Below the pieces are notes generated by a model. The model ran no database searches. It saw only the letters and a list, made by a program, of their open reading frames with translations, and was not told the origin of the DNA. Source: Clostridia bacterium (GTDB lineage Bacteria; Bacillota; Clostridia; Oscillospirales; Acutalibacteraceae). Taken from it: a stretch of DNA of 64,000 nucleotides. The DNA lies in the NCBI GenBank assembly GCA_900755895.1, contig CAAEIG010000138.1, forward strand, positions 27,436-91,435. The letters run 5' to 3'. Within the stretch, counting starts at the first letter, position 1. Each line of letters starts with the position of its first letter. The position numbers were made by a program, and so were the translations under genes. This document shows positions 24,355-32,131 of the stretch, one piece after another.

Positions 24355-25050
24355 ATGAGAACAATGAAACGTGTGTGTACTTTGTTTCTTGCCGTACTGT
24401 TAGTGGCCTGTGGGTCCGTGGTGATGGCAGGAACGGCTTCTGCAGCAGGACTTTCCTCTCACGTCACAGTGACGGGCTATGATAAGAACGTGGACTATAC
24501 CGCTGCGATCCAGCGGGCCCTGAAAGATGGCAGTTCCTATGCTTTGCAGGTGGGCGCGATCTATGAAAAACAGCGCAATTTGAAGATCCAGGATATGGGG
24601 TTGGATTTAAAGCAAACGGATTATTTCACAAAATACACCACTGCGTCTGAGATTCTGGCGGCTTTTGAGGCGGATTCCAAGAAATACACGGAAGAGGACC
24701 TGGATTTGTTGGCCAGGTTGATCTACGCAGAAGTTGGCTGCACGTGGATTCCCGACTGGGTGCAGCGGATGGTAGGCAGCGTTGTGCTCAATCGCGTGGA
24801 GAGCTCTTATTATCCGGATACCATCCGAGAGGTGATCTATCAGCCAGGTCAATACGCACCCACGTGGAACGGTTCCATTCATTGGACGCCGGATGCCCGT
24901 ACCATTGAGAATGCCCGCTATGTGCTGGAAAACGGCAGTATTTGTCCGTCCAATGTGGTGGGACAAAATTCCATCATCACAGGTAGTGGTGTTTACAAGT
25001 CCTATTACGATTCCATTTTGGGCACCACCGTTTATTTCTGTTATCAATAA
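24355..25050 (+). CDS. SleB-like cell wall hydrolase
   Basis: A 231-residue secreted protein. A signal peptide covers about 1-32; it contains LVAC, which fits a lipobox, and later ASAAG, which fits signal peptidase I, so the anchoring is undecided. The C-terminal domain (about 120-231) has LARLIYAEVG with the catalytic Glu, VGSVVLNRVES and the GQYAPTWNG segment of the SleB/CwlJ hydrolase family, which cuts cortex peptidoglycan during germination. The ATG at 24355 follows AAGGAGA. It fits a spore former, though vegetative relatives exist. Confidence 0.85.
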   Translation: MRTMKRVCTLFLAVLLVACGSVVMAGTASAAGLSSHVTVTGYDKNVDYTAAIQRALKDGSSYALQVGAIYEKQRNLKIQDMGLDLKQTDYFTKYTTASEILAAFEADSKKYTEEDLDLLARLIYAEVGCTWIPDWVQRMVGSVVLNRVESSYYPDTIREVIYQPGQYAPTWNGSIHWTPDARTIENARYVLENGSICPSNVVGQNSIITGSGVYKSYYDSILGTTVYFCYQ

Positions 25051-25051
25051 G

Positions 25052-25084
25052 AAAAAGCATCCTCTAAAAAGAGGATGCTTTTTG
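25052..25084. terminator. bidirectional intrinsic terminator
   Basis: AAAAAGCATCCTCT pairs with AGAGGATGCTTTTT around AAAA, between the convergent hydrolase and fucosidase genes. Confidence 0.85.
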
Positions 25085-25103
25085 TTTGTGAGAAAGGGGA
25101 GCT

Positions 25104-26519
25104 TTAATAGACTCCCACGAAAGCCAAAGTGGGGCAGACGCGAGCGTCTTCAATGGTGATGCGTAAGGCATCGCCTTCCACGGGCTTCAAGGGGACAATC
25201 TTTTTGTACCCAATTACAGTGCCCTGATAGACGGTCTGCCACACACCATTTTGACGAACCTCTACAGAGAAGGATTCTACTCGCTGGCTTAACAGAATAT
25301 TTTCCTTCATCACAACATGGCGGAAGACTTGAGGAGCGTCCCATTCTGCCTCGATGGTGCACTTCGTCACACCGTCCGCAGTCTTGAAGTAGGTCTTGTA
25401 GTCCTCTGTCCGAGCGTTTTCAATCTCGTGCCCTGCCTCGGCAGTGTCGGCAGTGAGTCGGGCACTCTCAAGCAGATTGCTGCGGAAAGCCTCCCTGATG
25501 GCGTTGCCCAGTTCCTCCAAGCGCTTGACGTCGTTCTCATGGAACAGCCCATCCGGCGTGGGGGGGATGTTCAACAGGAATGTTCCGTTTCCGCCCACGG
25601 AGCGGTAATACACATCCAGCAGTTCCTCCAAAGAACGCACCTTGTCATCCTCTTCCGTGTGGTAGAACCAGCCCGGCCGGATGGAGGTGTTCACCTCAGC
25701 GGGATACCAAATCAAGTCCTGCTCGTCCTGCAGAACTTCCCTGCTGCCAAGATCCCGGTCCGAAGCGGAGATCTTCCGCTGGCGGAAGCTGTCATCATCA
25801 GCCTGCTGACTGAGGCTGGCAATTTTTTCGGTGTTCCTGGTGCGGGCGGGCACAACACTCCATTCAGAGGGTCTGGTGTCGCCGGCTTCGTTGCCGCACC
25901 AACGGATATCCGGTCCGCATACACAGATGCAGGCGCCAGGCTGCAGACTGCGGATCACCTCGTAATAGCGCTCCCAATCGTAATACTGCTTTTTGCCATT
26001 GGGGCCCTCTCCGCAAGCACCGTCAAACCAGACAGCAAATACATCGCCGTAATTGGTGAGCAGCTCGGTGAGCTGATTACAGAAGTAATCGTCATAGGCC
26101 TTGCCCTGTCCGTACAGAGGGTTGTTCCGATCCCAGGGGGACAGGTAAACACCGAACTGAAGCCCATCGGCGCGGCAAGCGTCAGCTACTTCCCGAACCA
26201 CATCGCCTTTTCCGTCACGATAGGGGCTGCTTGCCACAGAATGAGTGGTGTACTGGCTGGGCCACAGGCAGAAACCATCGTGGTGCTTGCATGTGAGGAT
26301 CAACCCTTTCATGCCAGCAGCCTTCAAAGCTTTGGTCCATTGACGTGCATCCAGCTTGTCCGGGTGGAAAATGGCAGGGTCTTCCGTGCCGTCGCCCCAT
26401 TCTTTGCCGGTGAATGTGTTTACGGTAAAGTGGACAAAGGCGTAAAATTCCAACTGCTGATATGATAATTGCCGTTCACTTGGGACGATTTTTACCAATC
26501 GTTTGTCAAGTTCCATCAT
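25104..26519 (-). CDS. GH29 alpha-L-fucosidase
   Basis: A 471-residue cytoplasmic glycosidase without signal peptide. The catalytic barrel shows CKHHDGFCLWPS near 77-88, SPWDRNNPLYG near 127 and the nucleophile Asp in VWFDGA (166), all typical of GH29 and more like the 1,3/1,4-specific subfamily B. A C-terminal beta-sandwich (about 360-471) may bind carbohydrate. Substrates may be fucosylated mucin, milk or plant oligosaccharides taken up by the importer nearby. The first of two adjacent ATGs (26519) is best spaced from GGGAGG. It is divergent from the isomerase-transporter operon. Confidence 0.9.
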   Translation of the reverse strand: MMELDKRLVKIVPSERQLSYQQLEFYAFVHFTVNTFTGKEWGDGTEDPAIFHPDKLDARQWTKALKAAGMKGLILTCKHHDGFCLWPSQYTTHSVASSPYRDGKGDVVREVADACRADGLQFGVYLSPWDRNNPLYGQGKAYDDYFCNQLTELLTNYGDVFAVWFDGACGEGPNGKKQYYDWERYYEVIRSLQPGACICVCGPDIRWCGNEAGDTRPSEWSVVPARTRNTEKIASLSQQADDDSFRQRKISASDRDLGSREVLQDEQDLIWYPAEVNTSIRPGWFYHTEEDDKVRSLEELLDVYYRSVGGNGTFLLNIPPTPDGLFHENDVKRLEELGNAIREAFRSNLLESARLTADTAEAGHEIENARTEDYKTYFKTADGVTKCTIEAEWDAPQVFRHVVMKENILLSQRVESFSVEVRQNGVWQTVYQGTVIGYKKIVPLKPVEGDALRITIEDARVCPTLAFVGVY

Positions 26520-26595
26520 GAGAATACCTCCCTCAGAGATCCGTCGTTTTCAAAAAATATAGGTGATACAAAAAAGACGAATCGATTTGTTTTTT

Positions 26596-26624
26596 ATCAT
26601 ATCAGAAGGGATTGCAAAAAGCAA
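26596..26624 (-). promoter_or_regulatory. sigma-A promoter of the fucosidase gene
   Basis: On the minus strand TTGCTT (26624-26619) and TATGAT (26601-26596) are spaced 17 bp. Confidence 0.6.
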
Positions 26625-26692
26625 CCACCGGGACTCCTTTTTGTAAAACAGTCCCAAAATTCAACTACATATTGAAAAGATGATCGTACAAC

Positions 26693-26706
26693 TGAAACGG
26701 GTTTCA
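26693..26706. promoter_or_regulatory. cre-like / LacI-family-like operator candidate
   Basis: TGAAAC-GG-GTTTCA is a perfect 6-bp inverted repeat. It resembles CcpA cre sites except that the central CG is GG. Confidence 0.4.
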
Positions 26707-26817
26707 TAAAAGAGACGTTTTAAGGTTGCATCCTGGTGATTTGGTGTGCAGGAAGGTGACAGGGAAATACCCGGCTACGGGGTAGAGAAAGTGATGGAAA
26801 GTGCTGTTGTACTAAAG

Positions 26818-26842
26818 TGGGGAAATGGGTGGAAAATAGGGA
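26818..26842 (+). repeat. 10-bp phased G-rich repeats
   Basis: TGGGG (26818), GGTGG (26828) and AGGGA (26838) recur every 10 bp, with further GTGGGG and GGGG runs at about 26875-26910. The layout recalls MraZ boxes, but no mraZ is present. Confidence 0.35.
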
Positions 26843-27078
26843 ATGTAAAAATTGTATATTATGCTTAAAATGAAGTGGGGTTTCGAGAAAATCTGGGAAA
26901 ATAGGGGGAAGGTTCCAAAGCACCAATGAATAAAAATGCATTTTAATCAAAAATATACACTGCCATTTTGCATGGAAATTTCCGGGACAGCATAGAAAGA
27001 ATCTGGACTGTTTATCTGAAATTTACGAAGAAAGTAGTTTCACAATTGATGTTCTCTTGCTTTTTTAAATAAAAAAGA

Positions 27079-27107
27079 TTGCGAAACAAGAAATTTTATG
27101 ATATAAT
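27079..27107 (+). promoter_or_regulatory. sigma-A promoter of the isomerase-transporter operon
   Basis: TTGCGA (27079-27084) and TATAAT (27102-27107) with a 17-bp spacer. Confidence 0.7.
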
Positions 27108-27137
27108 GCCGAATAAGTAAGGAAGTGAAACGTGTTC

Positions 27138-27155
27138 TTAATCATTTATGATTAA
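27138..27155. promoter_or_regulatory. inverted-repeat operator candidate
   Basis: TTAATCAT-TT-ATGATTAA, perfect 8-bp arms, about 25-40 bp after the predicted transcription start and before the isomerase gene. Confidence 0.5.
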
Positions 27156-27218
27156 AATCACTCTTTAGAAAGCACTTTGTGCTCTCACTCTCACAACTTT
27201 TGGAAGGAGCGTTCGGTT

Positions 27219-28043
27219 ATGAATGTGGGTATTGTGATCACTCATACCAAGGACAACATGGAAGAGAAGTTTTCTCAGGCAGCAGCTCAGGGATTTCATC
27301 ATTGCCAGATGACCAGTTGGGATCCCGACAACTGGACCGATGAAGACGCTGAAAAGATTCGTGGACTCTGTGAGAAATATGATATGGAGATCACGGCGTT
27401 CTGGTGCGGCTGGGCCGGACCTCGGACCTGGAACTTCATCGATGGGCCTGAGACCTTGGGCATTGTGCCCCTGGCTTATCGGGGCCAGCGGGTCCAGAAC
27501 TTGATCGACGGCGCTGCCTATGCTCGTAAGCTGGGCGTGACGGATGTAGTCACTCACATGGGATTCATTCCCGAGAATATGTCCGATCCCAACTATCCTG
27601 GCGTGCGTGCTGCTGTGACGGAGATCGCTCGTGTTCTCAAGAGCTTTGGCCAGAACCTTCTTTTCGAAACCGGTCAGGAGACCCCCGTTGTTCTGCTCCG
27701 CCTGTTTGAGGACGTGGGCACCGGCAACCTGTATGTCAACCTGGATCCGGCCAACCTGATTCTTTATGGCAAGGCAAACCCTGTGGATTCTCTGCAGGTG
27801 TTCGGCAAATATGTCCGCGGCGTTCACGCCAAGGACGGCTTCTATCCCACCAACGGCAGAGAGCTTGGCCGCGAGGTCAAGGTGGGCGAGGGCCTGGTGA
27901 ACTTCCCCCGCTTGCTCAAGGGCTTGAAAGAATGCGGCTTTGATGGCAGTTTGACCATCGAGCGTGAAATTTCCGGTCCTCAGCAGACTGCTGACATCAA
28001 GGAAACTCAGAAATATCTCACCCAGTTGATCGCTGAGCTGTAA
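27219..28043 (+). CDS. sugar phosphate isomerase/epimerase family protein (TIM barrel)
   Basis: A 274-residue xylose-isomerase-like TIM barrel. Likely metal ligands sit in FETGQE (E near 147), NLDPANL (D near 176), GVHAKDGF (H near 203) and TIEREI (E near 251). It is first in an operon with the two ABC permeases and the binding protein, so it may process the imported sugar. The start at 27219 follows GAAGGAG by about 12 nt; the frame upstream overlaps the operator region. The substrate is unknown. Confidence 0.82.
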   Translation: MNVGIVITHTKDNMEEKFSQAAAQGFHHCQMTSWDPDNWTDEDAEKIRGLCEKYDMEITAFWCGWAGPRTWNFIDGPETLGIVPLAYRGQRVQNLIDGAAYARKLGVTDVVTHMGFIPENMSDPNYPGVRAAVTEIARVLKSFGQNLLFETGQETPVVLLRLFEDVGTGNLYVNLDPANLILYGKANPVDSLQVFGKYVRGVHAKDGFYPTNGRELGREVKVGEGLVNFPRLLKGLKECGFDGSLTIEREISGPQQTADIKETQKYLTQLIAEL

Positions 28044-28079
28044 GCCGTTTGAATCATCATTGACATAGGAGGGATGGCC

Positions 28080-29045
28080 ATGAAATCATCTGCTGCAACG
28101 ACAAAGGCAGCGAAGCCGCGCAGCAAGCTGTACACCTTCATTCGACACCGCCGCATTGACCGCAACTGGCCGTTGTATGTGATGCTAATTCCCGTCATCG
28201 TGTATTTCGCACTGTTCTGCTATGCACCCATGTACGGAATCACCTTGGCGTTTAAGGACTACAAGGTTCGGGCGGGCATCATGGGAAGCCCTTGGGCGGA
28301 TCCTTGGTTCTCCTACTTTCAGGAGTATTTCCAGTCGCCTTATTTCACCCGTGTGCTGACAAACACCATTATCATTAGTCTTCAGACTCTGGTGTTCTGT
28401 TTCCCCATTCCGATCCTGCTGGCCCTCAGCCTCAATGAGGTTCGCTCCACCGGCTTTAAGAAGTTTGTGCAGAATGTGACCTACATTCCTCACTTCCTGT
28501 CCGTACTGGTGCTGGTCGGTATGCTGAAGTCCTTCACCAACTCTGATTACGGTATTGTGAACATCGTCATTCGTGCAATGGGCGGCGAAGGACAGAACTG
28601 GATGCAAAACGCATCGCTTTTCCGTCCCTTGTATGTGGGATCGGCAGTGTGGCAGAACATGGGCTGGGACGCCATTATCTACATAGCGGCTCTGGCGGGC
28701 ATTGATCCCGGCCTCCATGAAGCTGCTATGATCGACGGTGCCAACCGCCTGCAGCGTATTTGGCACATCAACATTCCTGGCATTCTGCCCACCATGGTCA
28801 TCCTGTTGATCCTCAATGCAGGCAACATTATGAACGTAGGCTTTGAAAAGATCTACCTGATGCAGAATGACCTGAATATGGCTGTCTCGGATGTCATATC
28901 CACCTACGCATACCGCATTGGTATTGAGAGCGCCCAATACAGTCTATCCACGGCCATAAGTTTGTTTAACTCCGTGGTCAACTGTATTCTTCTGCTCATC
29001 GTGAACGGAATCGCTCGAAAGATTGGCGATACTAGCTTGTGGTAA
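28080..29045 (+). CDS. ABC transporter permease, LplB-type
   Basis: A 321-residue inner permease of a carbohydrate importer. Six membrane segments are predicted, beginning near residue 36. The cytoplasmic EAA loop reads EAAMIDGANRLQRIWHINIPGI near 220-241, where the shared ATPase docks. Of two ATGs, 28080 is best spaced from AGGAGG. The LplB/YtcP class usually imports complex oligosaccharides such as aldouronates. It overlaps nothing but sits 17 bp before the second permease gene, with no ATPase gene in the locus. Confidence 0.88.
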   Translation: MKSSAATTKAAKPRSKLYTFIRHRRIDRNWPLYVMLIPVIVYFALFCYAPMYGITLAFKDYKVRAGIMGSPWADPWFSYFQEYFQSPYFTRVLTNTIIISLQTLVFCFPIPILLALSLNEVRSTGFKKFVQNVTYIPHFLSVLVLVGMLKSFTNSDYGIVNIVIRAMGGEGQNWMQNASLFRPLYVGSAVWQNMGWDAIIYIAALAGIDPGLHEAAMIDGANRLQRIWHINIPGILPTMVILLILNAGNIMNVGFEKIYLMQNDLNMAVSDVISTYAYRIGIESAQYSLSTAISLFNSVVNCILLLIVNGIARKIGDTSLW

Positions 29046-29062
29046 AGGAGGGGGAGAGGCAA

Positions 29063-29962
29063 ATGAAAAAACATAGCAAGCGGATGTCTCGTTTCGATGC
29101 CACAGTGGAAGTGGTCAACATTGTGTTCCTTTCCATCATTTCCATCATCATTCTGTACCCCCTGATCTACGTGCTCAGTGCATCTTTCAGTGATGCTATG
29201 TCGGTTACATCCGGTAAAATGTTCTTGTTCCCAGTGGATGTGACTTTGGAGAACTACGCTGAGGTGTTCAAGAACAAGAACATCGTCCTTGGCTTCCGGA
29301 ACTCCATCATCATCATGGTGGCTGGTACGGCATTGAACTTGGTGATGACTGTTTTGGCAGCGTACCCCATGTCCCGCAAAGATCTCTGGGGCGGCAGCGT
29401 GCTGATGAAGCTGATCACCTTTACCATGTTCTTCTCCGGTGGTTTGATCCCCAGCTACTTGCTGGTTACAAAGACCCTGGGTCTGATGAACAACTGGCTG
29501 GCTTTGATTCTGCCCGGCGCGATCTCTGTATACAATATGATTATCATGCGTACTTACTTTGTCAGCTCGGTTCCTTTTGAGCTGCAGGAGGCCGCTGAGA
29601 TTGACGGATGTTCCATGTTTGGCATTCTGCTGCGGATTGTGTTACCCCTGTCCGGCCCCGTGGTGGCTGTTATCGGTCTGTACTACGCCGTGGGACATTG
29701 GAACAGCTATTTCAACGCTTTGCTGTACATCAATGAAGAGGCCCTGCAGCCCCTGCAGCTGTACCTGCGCAAGGTGCTGACGCTGAACAACTCTCAGCAG
29801 CTGATGCAGATGGGTGCTGACGAAGCAGCCCGGCAGGCCATGCGGGCAGAGACGATCAAGTATTCTGTCATCGTGGTGTCCAGTATTCCCATGCTCATCA
29901 TCTATCCCTTTGTACAGAAATTCTTTGTCAAAGGCGTGATGATCGGCGCTATCAAAGGTTGA
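29063..29962 (+). CDS. ABC transporter permease, YtcP-type (MalG-like)
   Basis: A 299-residue second permease subunit, with six predicted membrane helices. The EAA loop is EAAEIDGCSMFGILLRIVLPLSGP near 180-203, and the C terminus FFVKGVMIGAIKG is typical of this class. AGGAGGGGG precedes the ATG at 29063; a longer frame begins inside the previous gene. It forms a heterodimer with the upstream permease and works with the lipoprotein encoded next. Energy probably comes from a genome-wide shared MsmX-type ATPase. Confidence 0.88.
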   Translation: MKKHSKRMSRFDATVEVVNIVFLSIISIIILYPLIYVLSASFSDAMSVTSGKMFLFPVDVTLENYAEVFKNKNIVLGFRNSIIIMVAGTALNLVMTVLAAYPMSRKDLWGGSVLMKLITFTMFFSGGLIPSYLLVTKTLGLMNNWLALILPGAISVYNMIIMRTYFVSSVPFELQEAAEIDGCSMFGILLRIVLPLSGPVVAVIGLYYAVGHWNSYFNALLYINEEALQPLQLYLRKVLTLNNSQQLMQMGADEAARQAMRAETIKYSVIVVSSIPMLIIYPFVQKFFVKGVMIGAIKG

Positions 29963-30118
29963 TCTTGGCGTGAAAGCCATCCGGTTAGGACGAAAACACG
30001 TTGGTTTCACAAAGAAGGCATGGCAAGGCAAAACAGTTATTTCCATGCAGATTGCGACCAATACGGATGGATTTCATCGCTCGGACATATTATTCTTCTT
30101 TATTAAGGAGGCATATCT

Positions 30119-31822
30119 ATGAAAAAGCGAATTGTCCCGGCATTGCTGGCATTGTGCATGCTTTTGTTGACCGCCTGCTCCAGCGGCGGCGATGGCAGCA
30201 GCACTGCAGAGGAGTCCTCTGCAGCTTCCACCACCGGTGGAAGCAGTGTTGCTGAAGGCACTGACAGCGAAGCGGAAGCCGGCGATACCGGCGAGCTGCC
30301 CTTCGGTCCTGACAATCCCATTGAGCTAACTGCAGCAGTCAACCAGTCCCCCATTCAGGGCGACTTCAATGAGATTCAGATTTTGAAGGACTATGCTGAG
30401 GAGAGCGGTATTCACATTACGTTCCAGAACGTTCCCGCTTCTGATGTTCAGACTCAGCTGAGCCTGATGCTCAACTCTGGTGAGTTGCCTGACATCCTCA
30501 TGAAGATGAATGTCACCAGCACGGACCAGGCCCGCTATTCCGCTGAGGATCTGTTCGTGGCTCTGTCCGATTATCCCGAGTACATGCCCAACCTGCAGAA
30601 GTGGTTTGACGAATATCCCACTGCGGAGCAGGCTGTGACCCAGCAGGACGGCAAGATCTATGCAGCTCCCTACATTCTGGCTGGCGATGCCATCCGTATG
30701 GGCTCTAAGATCTGGTACAACTCCGATGTTCTGGAGAAGCTGAACATGGAGATGCCCACCACCACTGACGAGTTCTATGATTACCTGGTGGCAGCCAAGG
30801 GTCTGGACTACAATGAGAATGGCCAGGCTGATGAAATCCCGCTGACTGCTTCCTCCATTGACGAGATCACTCAGACTCTGATGGGTTCCTTTGGTCTGAT
30901 GAATCGCGGCAACTCTCACACCAACGTTTACGTTGACGAGAATGATACCCTGTCCTATGCTTACACCAGCGAGAACTACCGCGAGGAGCTCCGCTATGTC
31001 AACAAGCTGTACACTGAGGGCTTGATTGACCAGGATATCTTCACCATGGACTATGCTCAGGAAATCGCCAAGTGCTCCACTGGCCGCGGCTTGACTTTCA
31101 TCATGGTGAACAACTCTCCCGTTTCCAACACTGAGTACGAGGAGTATTCCTTCGGCTTCACCGAGCCCCTGGAAGGCCCCAACGGCGACAAGATTTTTGG
31201 TAACTACAGCTTGCCCGCCAGCGATTCCGGTCAGTTCATGATCACTTACACCTGCGAAGAGAAGGGCGAGGACGCCATCATCGCTGCCATGACTTACATG
31301 GATCATTGGTATTCTGACGAAGGCATCATCTCCTACTTCATGGGTATTGAGGGTGTCACTTACGAAGAGGATCCCGATTCTCCCGGTGGTCTGGCTCTGA
31401 CCGACGCCGTGCTGAACGATCCTGATGGCCGTACCTTCGAGCAGGTTCTGGCTGAGTATGTGCCTTGGGCCGGTGGCTCCAACCCCTCTGTGGCAACCAA
31501 CGAGTACTTCAAGGGCGGCGAGACTTGGCCTGTATGCTTGACCGCTGTGGAAGGCTTGGTCAACTACATTCCTGAAGAAGTTTGGGCTCCCTTCACCCGG
31601 TACTATACCACCGATGAAGCTACCACCATGTCCTCTCTGAAGACCGATCTGGACACCTATCATCAGGAGTGGAGAGCTTACTTCATCACTGGTGAGCGCA
31701 GCCTGGATGACGATTGGGACGAGTATGTTTCCGGTACTGACGGCGTAGGCCTGGCTGAGTACATGGAAATCTACCAGAAGGGCTATGAGGCGTATCAGGC
31801 TGAGCAGGCTGAAGCTGAATAA
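30119..31822 (+). CDS. extracellular solute-binding lipoprotein of a carbohydrate ABC transporter
   Basis: A 567-residue substrate-binding protein of the large LipO/AlgQ-like cluster. The signal sequence ends in the lipobox LTAC (Cys at about residue 20). A Ser/Thr/Gly/Ala-rich linker of about 35 residues follows, then two alpha/beta lobes with many aromatic residues for stacking on sugars. Its size fits long oligosaccharides. GGAGG lies 9 nt before the ATG. A 156-bp gap separates it from the permease, so a second promoter or processing could boost it. Codon bias suggests high expression. A strong terminator follows. Confidence 0.88.
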   Translation: MKKRIVPALLALCMLLLTACSSGGDGSSTAEESSAASTTGGSSVAEGTDSEAEAGDTGELPFGPDNPIELTAAVNQSPIQGDFNEIQILKDYAEESGIHITFQNVPASDVQTQLSLMLNSGELPDILMKMNVTSTDQARYSAEDLFVALSDYPEYMPNLQKWFDEYPTAEQAVTQQDGKIYAAPYILAGDAIRMGSKIWYNSDVLEKLNMEMPTTTDEFYDYLVAAKGLDYNENGQADEIPLTASSIDEITQTLMGSFGLMNRGNSHTNVYVDENDTLSYAYTSENYREELRYVNKLYTEGLIDQDIFTMDYAQEIAKCSTGRGLTFIMVNNSPVSNTEYEEYSFGFTEPLEGPNGDKIFGNYSLPASDSGQFMITYTCEEKGEDAIIAAMTYMDHWYSDEGIISYFMGIEGVTYEEDPDSPGGLALTDAVLNDPDGRTFEQVLAEYVPWAGGSNPSVATNEYFKGGETWPVCLTAVEGLVNYIPEEVWAPFTRYYTTDEATTMSSLKTDLDTYHQEWRAYFITGERSLDDDWDEYVSGTDGVGLAEYMEIYQKGYEAYQAEQAEAE

Positions 31823-31877
31823 GCTAGTGTCTCCAGCGGATAAAGCCTTCGCTTAAAAAGCTTCCGAAAAGTGAATT

Positions 31878-31918
31878 GCACCCCCGACAGTTGACTCCAA
31901 CTGTCGGGGGTGCTTTTT
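31878..31918 (+). terminator. strong intrinsic terminator of the transporter operon
   Basis: A 16-bp perfect stem from GCACCCCCGACAGTTG with an ACTC loop, followed by TTTTT. Confidence 0.9.
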
Positions 31919-32014
31919 GCTTTCCAAAGAATAAAACGTTGCAATCTGTTTTGCGCTTTTTAGGGGAAGAAAAATGGGGTGAGTTTTAAAAATGCCAGTG
32001 CAAATGCAAAAATT

Positions 32015-32049
32015 TTGCTTAAAACCGCTCAAAAGTTATAGTATATAAC
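32015..32049 (+). promoter_or_regulatory. promoter with overlapping operator before the GH127 gene
   Basis: TTGCTT (32015-32020) and TATAGT (32037-32042), 16 bp apart. The inverted repeat GTTATA-GTA-TATAAC (32035-32049) covers the -10. The rest of the 31823-32131 gap shows only the upstream terminator. Confidence 0.45.
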
Positions 32050-32131
32050 CAATATGGGAAAATCCCTTGAATCTAGAAAGGTTTCATGTAAAATGGAGTA
32101 CACAGGGTAGAACTGCAAAGGGAGGAAAACA

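Larger units (their letters stand above)
26520..27218. other. 700-bp non-coding divergent regulatory region
   Basis: No credible gene is seen; a 76-codon minus-strand frame at 26720-26950 lacks a ribosome site and homology-like features. The stretch is AT-rich and holds promoters for both flanking genes, two inverted repeats and a run of G-rich repeats, listed separately. Its length is unusual for this compact genome, so it may also contain an untranslated RNA or the scar of a lost gene. Confidence 0.5.

Noticed and set aside
26720..26950. A 76-codon minus-strand frame in the long intergenic region
   Set aside because: It has no ribosome site, odd composition and spans the G-rich repeats; it is more likely chance.
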